NCBI GenBank assembly: GCA_002713285.1 | Contig: PAVX01000023.1 | Location: 1-7,762 of the forward strand | Reading direction: 5' to 3' | DNA length: 7,762 nucleotides | Origin: Flavobacteriales bacterium | GTDB lineage: Bacteria; Bacteroidota; Bacteroidia; Flavobacteriales; TMED113 | Shown here: piece by piece, positions 1 to 6,645 of the stretch | Layout of the letters: every line of letters starts with the position of its first letter | How positions within the stretch are numbered: the stretch's first letter is position 1 | The notes under the pieces: generated by a model | Databases searched by the model: none | Seen by the model: the letters and a program-made list of their open reading frames with translations, nothing else | What the model was told of the DNA's origin: nothing | Position numbers and translations under genes: made by a program

Positions 1-581
1 GTTCAGATATTGTAATTAATGAAATTATGGCATCAAATGATAATACTGTTACTGATGAATTTGGAGAATATGATGATTGGATTGAGATATATAATAAGGG
101 TTCTAACTCTATTAATCTTGCTAATTATCATCTCAGCGATAAACTGTCAGTATTAGATAAGTATACCTTCCCTGATGTTATACTCAATCCTAATCAATAT
201 TTTATTATATGGGCGGATGATGATGAGGAAGATCAGGGTGACTATAATCATGCAACATTTAAATTATCTGCTTCAGGAGAAGAAGTTTATCTTTCAGACC
301 CCGACTTAAATATCATTGATGTTTGTGAATTTGAGGAGCAGGATACTGATATGGGATATGCAAGAGTTCCTAATGGAATAGGGGAGTTTACTATTCAAAA
401 TCCTACATTTTCAGCTAATAATGATGAATTGTCATCTTTGTTAGATGTTAAGCAGAATCAAAGGCAATTATTGAGAGTTGTTGATGTTCTAGGTAGAGAT
501 TATAGTCCGAATTCAACTAATACTACTATACTATATTTATATGATGATGGTAGTGTTCAAAAACAATGTGTTTTAAAATAA
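1..581 (+). CDS. Secreted lamin-tail-domain protein with T9SS-like C-terminal tail (5' end cut by the window)
   Basis: The reading frame is open to the left edge (first full codon at base 3), so the first in-window ATG at base 27 is probably not the start; 192 residues are visible. The visible part opens with IVINEIMASN, followed by GEYDDWIEIYN, the typical beginning of a lamin tail domain (LTD), an immunoglobulin-like beta fold found in bacterial exoproteins and often fused to CotH-type or nuclease domains. The LTD runs roughly from the window edge to the ARVPNG region, including the YFIIWADDD and LSASGEEVYLSD strands. After an Asn/Ser-rich linker, the last ~38 residues (465-578) contain VDVLGRD and YLYDDGSVQK, a tail resembling C-terminal sorting domains of exported Bacteroidota proteins. 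The same kind of tail ends the hydrolase at 5314-6645. The gene converges on the DUF4249 gene at 625-1593. The upstream catalytic part, if any, lies outside the window, so its enzymatic role is unknown. LTD call strong; export by T9SS inferred. Confidence 0.85.
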   Translation, partial: SDIVINEIMASNDNTVTDEFGEYDDWIEIYNKGSNSINLANYHLSDKLSVLDKYTFPDVILNPNQYFIIWADDDEEDQGDYNHATFKLSASGEEVYLSDPDLNIIDVCEFEEQDTDMGYARVPNGIGEFTIQNPTFSANNDELSSLLDVKQNQRQLLRVVDVLGRDYSPNSTNTTILYLYDDGSVQKQCVLK

Positions 582-624
582 ATTCTATTGTCTTAGCTTT
601 TTTTGTTTTTGTATTCTCCGTTTA
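582..624. other. Short convergent intergenic gap with T-rich tract
   Basis: These 43 bases separate the stop codons of two convergent genes. On the plus strand there is a T-rich run (about 597-612, interrupted by G) that could serve as the U-tract of a terminator. No GC-rich stem precedes it; the only pairing I find is a 5-bp CTTAG/CTAAG match (592-596 with 625-629) with a long loop. Termination here is plausible from position but is not supported by a convincing hairpin. Confidence 0.3.
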
Positions 625-1593
625 CTAAGGTTTAATTTGAATTATTTGTGCATTTGTTGAAATAATTGAGCCTAAACCATTTTCAACATTTGAATATACA
701 GGAATCACTTCACCTCCAAAAATTCCTATCGGTCCCTTTTCTCTATGATTATCAAGAGAATTGTAATAACTATAGGTGTCTGAACTAAAAACAGAAAACT
801 GCAAACCGATTGTATCACAATCTGCATATCCATATCCTTCATTGATTATGTCTATTCGAATATTTTTTTCTTCTCCATTAAATAATGCATCTGAAAAGAC
901 AACTTGTGATCCAGAAAAAGTATAACCATCCCAAGGTATGCCATTAGATGGAAAAGAAGGGTCATTGGATGCAAATTCTTGATATCCTCTTGTCAATGGG
1001 TATATTTCAATTTCACCAAACTCATTTTCCCATTTTTTGTAGCATTTAGAAAATAGTTTTAATCTATAGTAATTATCTGCATTAACATCATCAATAAAAC
1101 TGAAGTTAAAGCTAATTTTCTCGTCATTAGTTAGGGTGTCTACATCTATATCATATACCTCAATATCATCGGGAATAAATGTGTCAGCATAAATATTCGG
1201 ATAGTTGGGATGCTTAGCTTCAATTCTATAATTTGTGTTTTTACGTGGTATGATATTAGATTCATAATAATTCATTGGAATTGAATCAAATGAAAACCCA
1301 CCATTATTAAAATAATAACTAATTGTATTTTGCATGTTTACACTTAGTGTATCTATCAGGATGTTATTTTCATATAAAATAATTTCCGCATTATTTATAG
1401 ATATTGGAATTTCGTTTGAAAATGCGCCTACTGAATGTGAAACCAATAAACGAGTGGTAGTGTCTGTGTCTAACACTCCATTCATTACTAAAACAGGAGG
1501 TGTTTCAGGAATATCTAAATCAACGACGGTTTCCATGTTTTCACATGAAAAAAAGCTAAAAGTTAACCAGGTGTATAAAATTACTTTTCTCAT
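625..1593 (-). CDS. DUF4249-family outer-membrane lipoprotein, partner of upstream TonB-dependent receptor
   Basis: The 322-residue protein begins with a lipoprotein signal peptide: charged MRK, a hydrophobic stretch, and lipobox FFSC with the lipidated Cys at residue 17. The mature part starts with VVDLDIPE and VLVMNGVL (about 23-41), the usual opening of DUF4249 proteins. Other shared landmarks are YPNIYADTFIP (131-141), NYYRLKL (174-180), FSDALFNGEEK (233-243) and VYSNVENGLG near the end (299-308). The copy at 6642-7619 carries matching blocks (NYYRLKI, FTDELFNGENK, SNIEGGYG), so the two are paralogues. The length is typical for the family. The ATG lies 3 nt after the stop of the receptor gene, indicating a two-gene operon in receptor-then-lipoprotein order, as in susC-susD. 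DUF4249 has no assigned biochemical role that I know. A surface-exposed substrate-binding or lid partner of the receptor is inferred from context. It ends TAG, convergent with the LTD protein gene. Confidence 0.9.
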   Translation of the reverse strand: MRKVILYTWLTFSFFSCENMETVVDLDIPETPPVLVMNGVLDTDTTTRLLVSHSVGAFSNEIPISINNAEIILYENNILIDTLSVNMQNTISYYFNNGGFSFDSIPMNYYESNIIPRKNTNYRIEAKHPNYPNIYADTFIPDDIEVYDIDVDTLTNDEKISFNFSFIDDVNADNYYRLKLFSKCYKKWENEFGEIEIYPLTRGYQEFASNDPSFPSNGIPWDGYTFSGSQVVFSDALFNGEEKNIRIDIINEGYGYADCDTIGLQFSVFSSDTYSYYNSLDNHREKGPIGIFGGEVIPVYSNVENGLGSIISTNAQIIQIKP

Positions 1594-1596
1594 AAT

Positions 1597-3966
1597 TTAA
1601 AGTTTATATCTTAACGAAATTGAAGGAATGATTGGAAATAGTGAAACTTGTTTTGCTGCTCTGTCTCCATTTTCATCATATGATAAATACGCAAAAAATG
1701 GATTTTTTCTATTATATGCATTATATGCACCAAAAGATATAATTCTTTCATAATACTTTTTCTGTTTATGATGACTAATTCCAATATCTAATCTATGGTA
1801 AGGGTTTAATCTTGTTGAATTTCTTTCACCGTATGATTCAACTAGGTCAATCGTATTATACTGATTGTTTGGTTGACCTAAATACATTGCTTGAGGGAAT
1901 GTTATAGCATTCCCCGTTCCGTATGTCCAAGTAGTTGATATATCCCATTTGTCATTTATTTTATATGAAAAAACAAGTGCAAAATCATGTCTTCTGTCAT
2001 ATTTATATGGGTACCATTCCCCAAAATTAATATTTTCAAATTGTCTATTGGTCCATGATAATGTATAGCCAATCCAACCTGTCGTTCGACCGGTTTTCTT
2101 TTGCAAGAATAATTCTAAGCCATAGGATTCTCCTTTTCCTCCTGTTTCTATTGAGTTCTCCCAACTTTCAGTACTTTCAAGATTAGAATACCCAGCTTTA
2201 TATGTTATTAAATTAGACATCGTTTTGTAATATGCTTCTAGACTTAATTCGAATTTCGAATTCTTATTTAAGAAAGGATGTAGAAATTCAGGGCCTTCTA
2301 AGATGGTGTTAATGCTAGCAGCTATTTGCCTTGAAGATTGAGACGGAACACTATCAATCGCGGGGAGCCACAGATCACTAGGAAAACCAACAGAAGAGTT
2401 TGATAATAGATGAATATTCTGTTTCATATGTGCATATGATAATTTTACAGATGTATTTTCATTGAGCAAGTATCTTGTTGAAAATCTAGGTTGTAAACTA
2501 AATTCATCTAAAGAATAATAGCCACAGTGTATGCCTATATTTGCCTTTAATCTATTTGTTATTTTTACATTATCTTCTAAGTAAATAAACATTTCTTGGG
2601 CATTAATATTTTCTGAGAAATTTAATAATGTATCAAGAGAGAAATTTGCTATTGAATCAGGTGTAGAAAAATTTAAATTTAAGCTAGTCTCTCCAGGAAA
2701 AAAGTGGTGATAAGTATAGGAGTAGCCAAATTTTAAATTATGTGTTGGATTTGGCGAATAGTCAAAATCAATTCTTCCAGCATAATCTTTTATACCAGAT
2801 ATATATCCAAATCCAATATCATAGCTTTCTCCCCCAAAATCTGTACTTGTATTTGAGTTAATACCAAAGTCAGTGTCAAATGCATATCGACTATATGTAA
2901 GTGTAGTATTACTAAATAATTTATTATTAAATAAATGATTCCAGCGTAATGTAGATGTAATATTTCCATAGCCTAAACCAAATTGGAGTGCATCAGAGTA
3001 ATCACGATCATTTTCTTCATAATTAACTCCAAACTGGTCTCTACCTATATAACTGCTAAGAAAAACCCTGTCTTTATTAGATATTTTATGATTAATTTTC
3101 ATATTAATATCATAGAAATACATACTAAGGTTGGTGTTTTCTGGAACGAAAGGTTTGATAAGTAAATCTGCGTAAGTTCTTCTTCCAGAAATAATAAAAG
3201 AGGTCTTGTCTTTAATAATAGGCCCTTCAAAAGTTAGTTTAGATGAAATAAGCCCAATTGTAATGTCACTTTTCAATTCTTTCATATTACCCTCTTTCAT
3301 ATCAATTTCTAGAACAGATGATAGCCTGCCACCAAATCGTGCAGGAAAACCACCTTTTGTTAGTCTTATATGTTTAATTGCGTCTGGATTGAAAATAGAA
3401 AACAATCCACCTAAATGTGCTGCATTATAGACGGGGACACCATCTAGTAAAATAAGATTTTGATCAGGACCTCCACCTCTCACATAAAAACCAGAACTAC
3501 CTTCACTACTTTGTACACCTGGTAATAGTTGAATAGCTTTTAATACATCTACTTCACCAAGTAAAGCAGGTATTTTAAATACTTGTTTGATTGGTAGATT
3601 GATGACGGATGTTTCAGTTGTTTCAACTATACTTTTTTCAGCATATAGCTTCACTTCATTAAGCTCAGATGCTATATTCGTAAATTCAATATTTTTAATA
3701 ACATCTGATTGAAGGTTAACTTTTAGTTGTTGAGAAGAATATCCAATATATGAATATGATATTGTGTGATTTCCTTCAGGAAGTGTTAAGCTATAAAAAC
3801 CAAAATTATTAGATGTTGTGCCTAGTTTTAAAGAATCTATTATAATATTCGCGCCAAAAATATTTTCACCATTTACCACATCACTTATATATCCACTAAC
3901 AGTATGTGTTTGAGCGTATATTATGGGGCAAAAACATAGCAATAATATAGCTATAGTTTTTTTCAT
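1597..3966 (-). CDS. TonB-dependent outer-membrane receptor with N-terminal carboxypeptidase-regulatory-like domain
   Basis: This is a 789-residue outer-membrane transporter. Residues 1-18 are a signal peptide (MKKTIAILLL start, cleavage likely at YA before Gln19). Residues ~21-105 form a carboxypeptidase-D-regulatory-like/CNA-B beta domain (HTVSGYISD, GFYSLTLPEG, ISYSYIGY), typical of Bacteroidota receptors. Residues ~120-230 are the plug: IPALLGEVDVLKAIQLLPGV, then FYVRGGGPDQN (160-170), LILLDGVPVYN, and GGFPARFGGRLSSVLE (205-220). The rest is a beta barrel with alternating aromatic strands, ending SLRYKL. Such receptors import bulky nutrients using TonB-ExbBD energy. The substrate is not evident; I see no siderophore- or cobalamin-specific feature. 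It is shorter than typical ~1000-residue SusC proteins and pairs with DUF4249 rather than SusD. Its C-terminus is homologous to the partial receptor at 7623-7762. The start codon is set by the signal peptide; the next upstream sequence is non-coding AT-rich DNA. Confidence 0.93.
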   Translation of the reverse strand: MKKTIAILLLCFCPIIYAQTHTVSGYISDVVNGENIFGANIIIDSLKLGTTSNNFGFYSLTLPEGNHTISYSYIGYSSQQLKVNLQSDVIKNIEFTNIASELNEVKLYAEKSIVETTETSVINLPIKQVFKIPALLGEVDVLKAIQLLPGVQSSEGSSGFYVRGGGPDQNLILLDGVPVYNAAHLGGLFSIFNPDAIKHIRLTKGGFPARFGGRLSSVLEIDMKEGNMKELKSDITIGLISSKLTFEGPIIKDKTSFIISGRRTYADLLIKPFVPENTNLSMYFYDINMKINHKISNKDRVFLSSYIGRDQFGVNYEENDRDYSDALQFGLGYGNITSTLRWNHLFNNKLFSNTTLTYSRYAFDTDFGINSNTSTDFGGESYDIGFGYISGIKDYAGRIDFDYSPNPTHNLKFGYSYTYHHFFPGETSLNLNFSTPDSIANFSLDTLLNFSENINAQEMFIYLEDNVKITNRLKANIGIHCGYYSLDEFSLQPRFSTRYLLNENTSVKLSYAHMKQNIHLLSNSSVGFPSDLWLPAIDSVPSQSSRQIAASINTILEGPEFLHPFLNKNSKFELSLEAYYKTMSNLITYKAGYSNLESTESWENSIETGGKGESYGLELFLQKKTGRTTGWIGYTLSWTNRQFENINFGEWYPYKYDRRHDFALVFSYKINDKWDISTTWTYGTGNAITFPQAMYLGQPNNQYNTIDLVESYGERNSTRLNPYHRLDIGISHHKQKKYYERIISFGAYNAYNRKNPFFAYLSYDENGDRAAKQVSLFPIIPSISLRYKL

Positions 3967-3988
3967 TTTAATTTTATTAATTTTGGTA

Positions 3989-3996
3989 CGAATATA
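3989..3996 (-). promoter_or_regulatory. Possible -7 promoter element of the receptor operon
   Basis: On the minus strand this reads TATATTCG, one mismatch from the Bacteroidota -7 consensus TAnnTTTG. It lies 22 nt before the receptor ATG, leaving room for a short leader. No TTG-type -33 element is found at the normal 17-23 nt spacing, because the inverted repeat occupies that region. If real, transcription starts downstream of the structured element, which would then not be part of the mRNA. Weak support. Confidence 0.25.
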
Positions 3997-4006
3997 GATA
4001 TTAATT

Positions 4007-4088
4007 TTATTTTAAAGCTCCGAAAGGCTGTCAGCCTTATTTTATACCCCCGTAGAATGCGACTAATTGCACGGAGCTTTTAAAATAA
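4007..4088. repeat. 82-nt imperfect inverted repeat with two nested hairpins (structured intergenic element)
   Basis: The outer arms 4007-4022 and 4072-4088 are complementary over 16 bp, with one bulged T at 4081; the core is AAAGCTCCG/CGGAGCTTT with no mismatch. Inside lie hairpin A, AAGGCT-GTC-AGCCTT (4024-4038), one base from the left arm, and hairpin B, TGCGA-CTAA-TTGCA (4058-4071 including one G-T pair), abutting the right arm. A 19-nt single-stranded linker (4039-4057) carries CCCCCGTAG. The result is a three-way junction that could form in RNA from either strand or as a DNA cruciform. The element is more GC-rich than its surroundings. It sits between two divergent genes, so a plain terminator role is unlikely, although CGGAGCTTTT on the plus strand would terminate weakly. 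Candidates are a REP/MITE-like dispersed repeat, a small RNA, or a leader element of the receptor operon. The structure is directly visible; its function is unknown. Confidence 0.7.
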
Positions 4089-4146
4089 TTATATTACAAC
4101 ATTTATATAATCAATAATTGTGCCAAACTATTTTTTTTACGTTTTT

Positions 4147-4154
4147 TATATTTG
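4147..4154 (+). promoter_or_regulatory. Bacteroidota-type -7 promoter element for the transglutaminase-fold gene
   Basis: TATATTTG matches the TAnnTTTG consensus exactly and ends 18 nt before the ATG at 4173, giving a short leader. A TTG at 4118-4120 is the nearest -33 candidate, but its 26-nt spacing is longer than the usual 17-23. The intervening DNA is T-rich. The site would drive 4173-5285 and probably the hydrolase 28 nt beyond it. Confidence 0.4.
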
Positions 4155-4172
4155 TTTAACTTTAATAGAAAT

Positions 4173-5285
4173 ATGCATATTTTGAAAAACATACTGTGTT
4201 TCTTTTTTATCTCTTTTATATCTATTTCTCAAGAGAAATATGATAAAAATGATCATGTTGAAATCGATAATTATGTAGAAAATAATCATTATGTTATTGA
4301 TTATACTTTTAAAGATCATAAAAACCATCTTCATCAATTTAGGATGAAACTAAATAAGCCTGAAACAGATTTAATGATTAAAAAATTTGGTGTACCTACT
4401 TCTATGGGTCCACCACCTAAATCAAATAAAAATTATAAATCATTTGATTACGAAACACTACTTGAAAGAAATCAGATTATAGAAGATGCAATGTTTATAG
4501 CAAATGAAGGATATGTAGAACAAACAAATAAAAAAGCATTAGTTTCTTATTATAAAGAAACTGTTGTGCAAATAGCAGATTATATTGTTGATTACTTATC
4601 TAACAATCAAGAAGATACAAGAAGTAATCGTATTGAAATGGCAATAAAGTTTGTACAAGACATTCCTTATGCTATTCCTAAAGAAAATAGAAGAGTTTTT
4701 AAATGGGGCTATATTACGCCACCTGAAGTTTTAATAGAGGGTTATGGTGATTGTGACTCCAAAACTATACTTTTTGTTTGTATTATGAGTTATTTGATTC
4801 CTGAAGATGATATTCTCTTTGTGTCAACTCCAAGACATATTTTTTCTGCAATTAAAGATGAGAGTTTTAATGGTTTATGTGATGAAGAATATGTTCCGTA
4901 CACTCAAAGAGATGTGTCAGATCTAAGAGATGGTGGATTTGTAGAATATAATAGCTCAAGATATTTTGTTTGTGAAACAGCTGGTCCAGGCAGGTCAGAT
5001 TATGGACAGTCGTATCAATATCAATCTGCTAATAATGTAGCTTCAGGAGGTTCTTTTTTTAAGTCTTTAAAAAACATCTTAAAGTACACTCCAGCGCCTT
5101 CTATTTATCGACCAACAAGTAAAATTAAACATTGTAAAATAGAAACATTTGATTTAAGTGAACTTGTAGTATTTCCGGGTACTTGTTATCATTCTATAAC
5201 TTCTATAAATAATAATAAGTTGGGGCATTTTGATTATCATTCTTGTTTTATGTTTAATCCACCTAGCTCCGATCCTGATGAATAA
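4173..5285 (+). CDS. Exported transglutaminase-fold (cysteine protease-like) protein
   Basis: This is a 370-residue protein counted from the ATG at 4173. A TTG at 4152 would add seven residues, but it lies inside the probable promoter and would spoil the compact signal peptide, so ATG is preferred. Residues 1-19 form a signal peptide (MHILKNILCFFFISF..., likely cleavage SIS before Gln20). The transglutaminase-like core is seen in IKFVQDIPYAIP (158-169), a frequent lead-in, then EGYGDCDSKTIL with the presumed nucleophile Cys194, TPRHIFSAI with His222, and YFVCETAGPG, where Glu268 occupies the place of the third catalytic residue (often Asp). The order Cys-His-acid and spacing fit the papain-like transglutaminase superfamily, whose bacterial members are mostly proteases or amidases. 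The ~100 C-terminal residues (271-370) are unassigned and contain three Cys (321, 338, 358). No sorting-like tail is seen, so it is probably periplasmic or released by another route. It lies 28 nt upstream of the hydrolase gene on the same strand, likely co-transcribed. Fold fairly sure; substrate unknown. Confidence 0.75.
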   Translation: MHILKNILCFFFISFISISQEKYDKNDHVEIDNYVENNHYVIDYTFKDHKNHLHQFRMKLNKPETDLMIKKFGVPTSMGPPPKSNKNYKSFDYETLLERNQIIEDAMFIANEGYVEQTNKKALVSYYKETVVQIADYIVDYLSNNQEDTRSNRIEMAIKFVQDIPYAIPKENRRVFKWGYITPPEVLIEGYGDCDSKTILFVCIMSYLIPEDDILFVSTPRHIFSAIKDESFNGLCDEEYVPYTQRDVSDLRDGGFVEYNSSRYFVCETAGPGRSDYGQSYQYQSANNVASGGSFFKSLKNILKYTPAPSIYRPTSKIKHCKIETFDLSELVVFPGTCYHSITSINNNKLGHFDYHSCFMFNPPSSDPDE

Positions 5286-5313
5286 TTTGTTAGATTAACA
5301 TAATATAATATAT

Positions 5314-6645
5314 ATGAAAAAAATACTTTATTTATTAATGATGACATCATATGTCAGTTTTAGTCAAATTATTTCTTCCGATTTAGAAGAATCTTTTTCT
5401 ATTTTTGATATTCAAGACATTTACACCTTTGGAGATATTCCCTCTTATATTGGAGATATTAATTATGAAGTTGAGGCTTATAAGGTTTTGTATTACACAC
5501 CTAATGAGAATGGAGAATTGGTCATAGCTTCTGGATCTATTTTTATTCCAATCAACCCTACTTGTCCTGTGCCTATATTAAGTTGGCAGCATGGTACAGT
5601 TGTATCTGATTTAGGTGCTCCCTCAGAGAACATATCCAATAGTGCTATAGGTATTATTGCTGCTTCACATGGATATATTGTTGTTGTGAGTGACTATTTA
5701 GGTTTAGGTTCTGGAGAAGGTTTCCATAATTATTGTCATGCTGACACTGAAGCTTCTGCAGTTATTGATTTAATTATTAATGCGAATACTTTTGTTAATT
5801 TGTTAGATGTTGAGACTAATGACCAATTGTTTTTAATGGGTTATTCACAGGGTGGTCATGCTACTATGGCTGCTGTAAAAGAATTAGAAGCAAATTTTAT
5901 TAATGAATTAACTGTGACAGCTTCTGCTCCTATGGCTGGTCCTTATAGTATGTCAGAGGCTCAAGCAGAAATGTTAAATACTGTGTATCCTAATCCAGGC
6001 TATTTTCCATACATCATATTTGCGTATCAAAATGTATATAATAATTTATATAGTGATATTTCAGAAATTTTAAAACCGGGTTTTGAGGATTTATTTGACA
6101 TGTATGATGGAACGTACTCAATGAATGATATTAATGAATCTATTTGGTCAATTGCTTCAGAACTATATGAGATTGACTCAGTTAGTTTCACTCCATTAAA
6201 TATGATAAATGAGGATTATTATTATGCATATCAAAATAATGAAAATCACCCTTTTAGACTTGCTTTAGAAGCAAATGATTTACTTGATTTTATTCCACAG
6301 TCTCCTATGAGACTTATTCACTGTAATGGTGATAATGATGTTGCCTATGAAAATTCTGTTATGGCTTTCGAATCTTTTTCTCCTTTTATGAATGAGGAAA
6401 TTTTTCTATTAGATGGAGGAAGTTTTAATCATTCTGAATGTGCAAAATCTTCTATTATTTCAGCTAAACTTTTTTTTGACGGATTAGTTAATTTTTGTGA
6501 TGAAACATATTTAGAAGAGCTACATTCTAAACAAAAAATCTTAAAAAGATTTAATATATTAGGTCAAGTAATTACTCAAGAAAATAAGAATATATCTATT
6601 AGGTTATATAATGATGGTTCTGTTGATAAAATTATAGTTTTTTAA
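5314..6645 (+). CDS. Secreted alpha/beta hydrolase (lipase/esterase type) with T9SS-like C-terminal tail
   Basis: The protein has 443 residues. Residues 1-18 are a signal peptide (MKKILYLLMM start, cleavage near SFS before Gln18). The alpha/beta-hydrolase core shows LSWQHGT (89-95), whose His-Gly suits the oxyanion region; VVVSDYLGLGSGEG (123-136); the nucleophile elbow GYSQGG with Ser178; LIHCNGDNDVAYE with Asp340 or Asp342 as the acid; and FNHSEC with His373 as the base. The arrangement resembles secretory lipases and related esterases that act on ester substrates outside the cell. The region ~205-310 between the elbow and the acid is probably a lid or cap. Residues ~407-443 are a separate tail, KRFNILGQ then LYNDGSVDKIIVF, closely like the end of the LTD protein at 1-581. 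This suggests T9SS export and surface attachment or release. It follows the transglutaminase-fold gene by 28 nt, and its stop codon overlaps that of the convergent DUF4249 gene. Hydrolase call strong; lipase versus peptidase or other esterase is open. Confidence 0.88.
   Translation: MKKILYLLMMTSYVSFSQIISSDLEESFSIFDIQDIYTFGDIPSYIGDINYEVEAYKVLYYTPNENGELVIASGSIFIPINPTCPVPILSWQHGTVVSDLGAPSENISNSAIGIIAASHGYIVVVSDYLGLGSGEGFHNYCHADTEASAVIDLIINANTFVNLLDVETNDQLFLMGYSQGGHATMAAVKELEANFINELTVTASAPMAGPYSMSEAQAEMLNTVYPNPGYFPYIIFAYQNVYNNLYSDISEILKPGFEDLFDMYDGTYSMNDINESIWSIASELYEIDSVSFTPLNMINEDYYYAYQNNENHPFRLALEANDLLDFIPQSPMRLIHCNGDNDVAYENSVMAFESFSPFMNEEIFLLDGGSFNHSECAKSSIISAKLFFDGLVNFCDETYLEELHSKQKILKRFNILGQVITQENKNISIRLYNDGSVDKIIVF
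6532..6642 (+). other. C-terminal sorting-like tail coding segment of the hydrolase
   Basis: This encodes about 37 residues after the catalytic domain: a basic lead-in (SKQKILKR), FNILGQ, an Asn-rich loop, then LYNDGSVDKIIVF. The pattern [V/F][D/N][V/I]LG[R/Q]...[L]Y[D/N]DGSV-x-K matches the LTD protein tail encoded at 465-578. Type A T9SS tails usually have a LGQ-type strand followed by a Gly-x-Tyr strand and a Lys-rich end. Here the second strand is instead a YxDGSV motif, so this is a variant tail; the assignment as a sorting signal is inferred. Confidence 0.55.

Noticed and set aside
592..629. Intrinsic terminator between the LTD protein and first DUF4249 gene
   Set aside because: Only a 5-bp stem with a 28-nt loop; the T-run is real but lacks a stable hairpin before it.
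1334..1600. 88-codon open frame on the plus strand opposite the DUF4249 gene
   Set aside because: Antisense shadow of a well-supported gene, with no family features.
2983..3430. Two short plus-strand open frames opposite the receptor gene
   Set aside because: They lie wholly antisense to the conserved plug and barrel coding sequence and have no recognisable motif.
4007..4088. Integron attC site
   Set aside because: The arms lack the AAC/GTT core (RYYYAAC...GTTRRRY), and the neighbours are divergent long genes rather than a cassette array.
4007..4088. Cobalamin riboswitch upstream of a TonB-dependent receptor
   Set aside because: It is far shorter than that class, and I find no B12-box-like GCCACTG sequence on either strand of the element.
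4152..4172. TTG start seven codons upstream of the transglutaminase-fold gene
   Set aside because: It overlaps the TATATTTG promoter element, and the ATG at 4173 gives a better signal peptide start.
4146..4337. 63-codon minus-strand frame overlapping the start of the transglutaminase-fold gene
   Set aside because: Ile/Met-rich low-complexity translation of AT-rich DNA, antisense to a signal peptide region.
5288..5300. Small hairpin TGTTA-GAT-TAACA between the two enzyme genes
   Set aside because: Only 5 bp, AT-rich and with no T-tract; not a convincing terminator, and the genes look co-transcribed.
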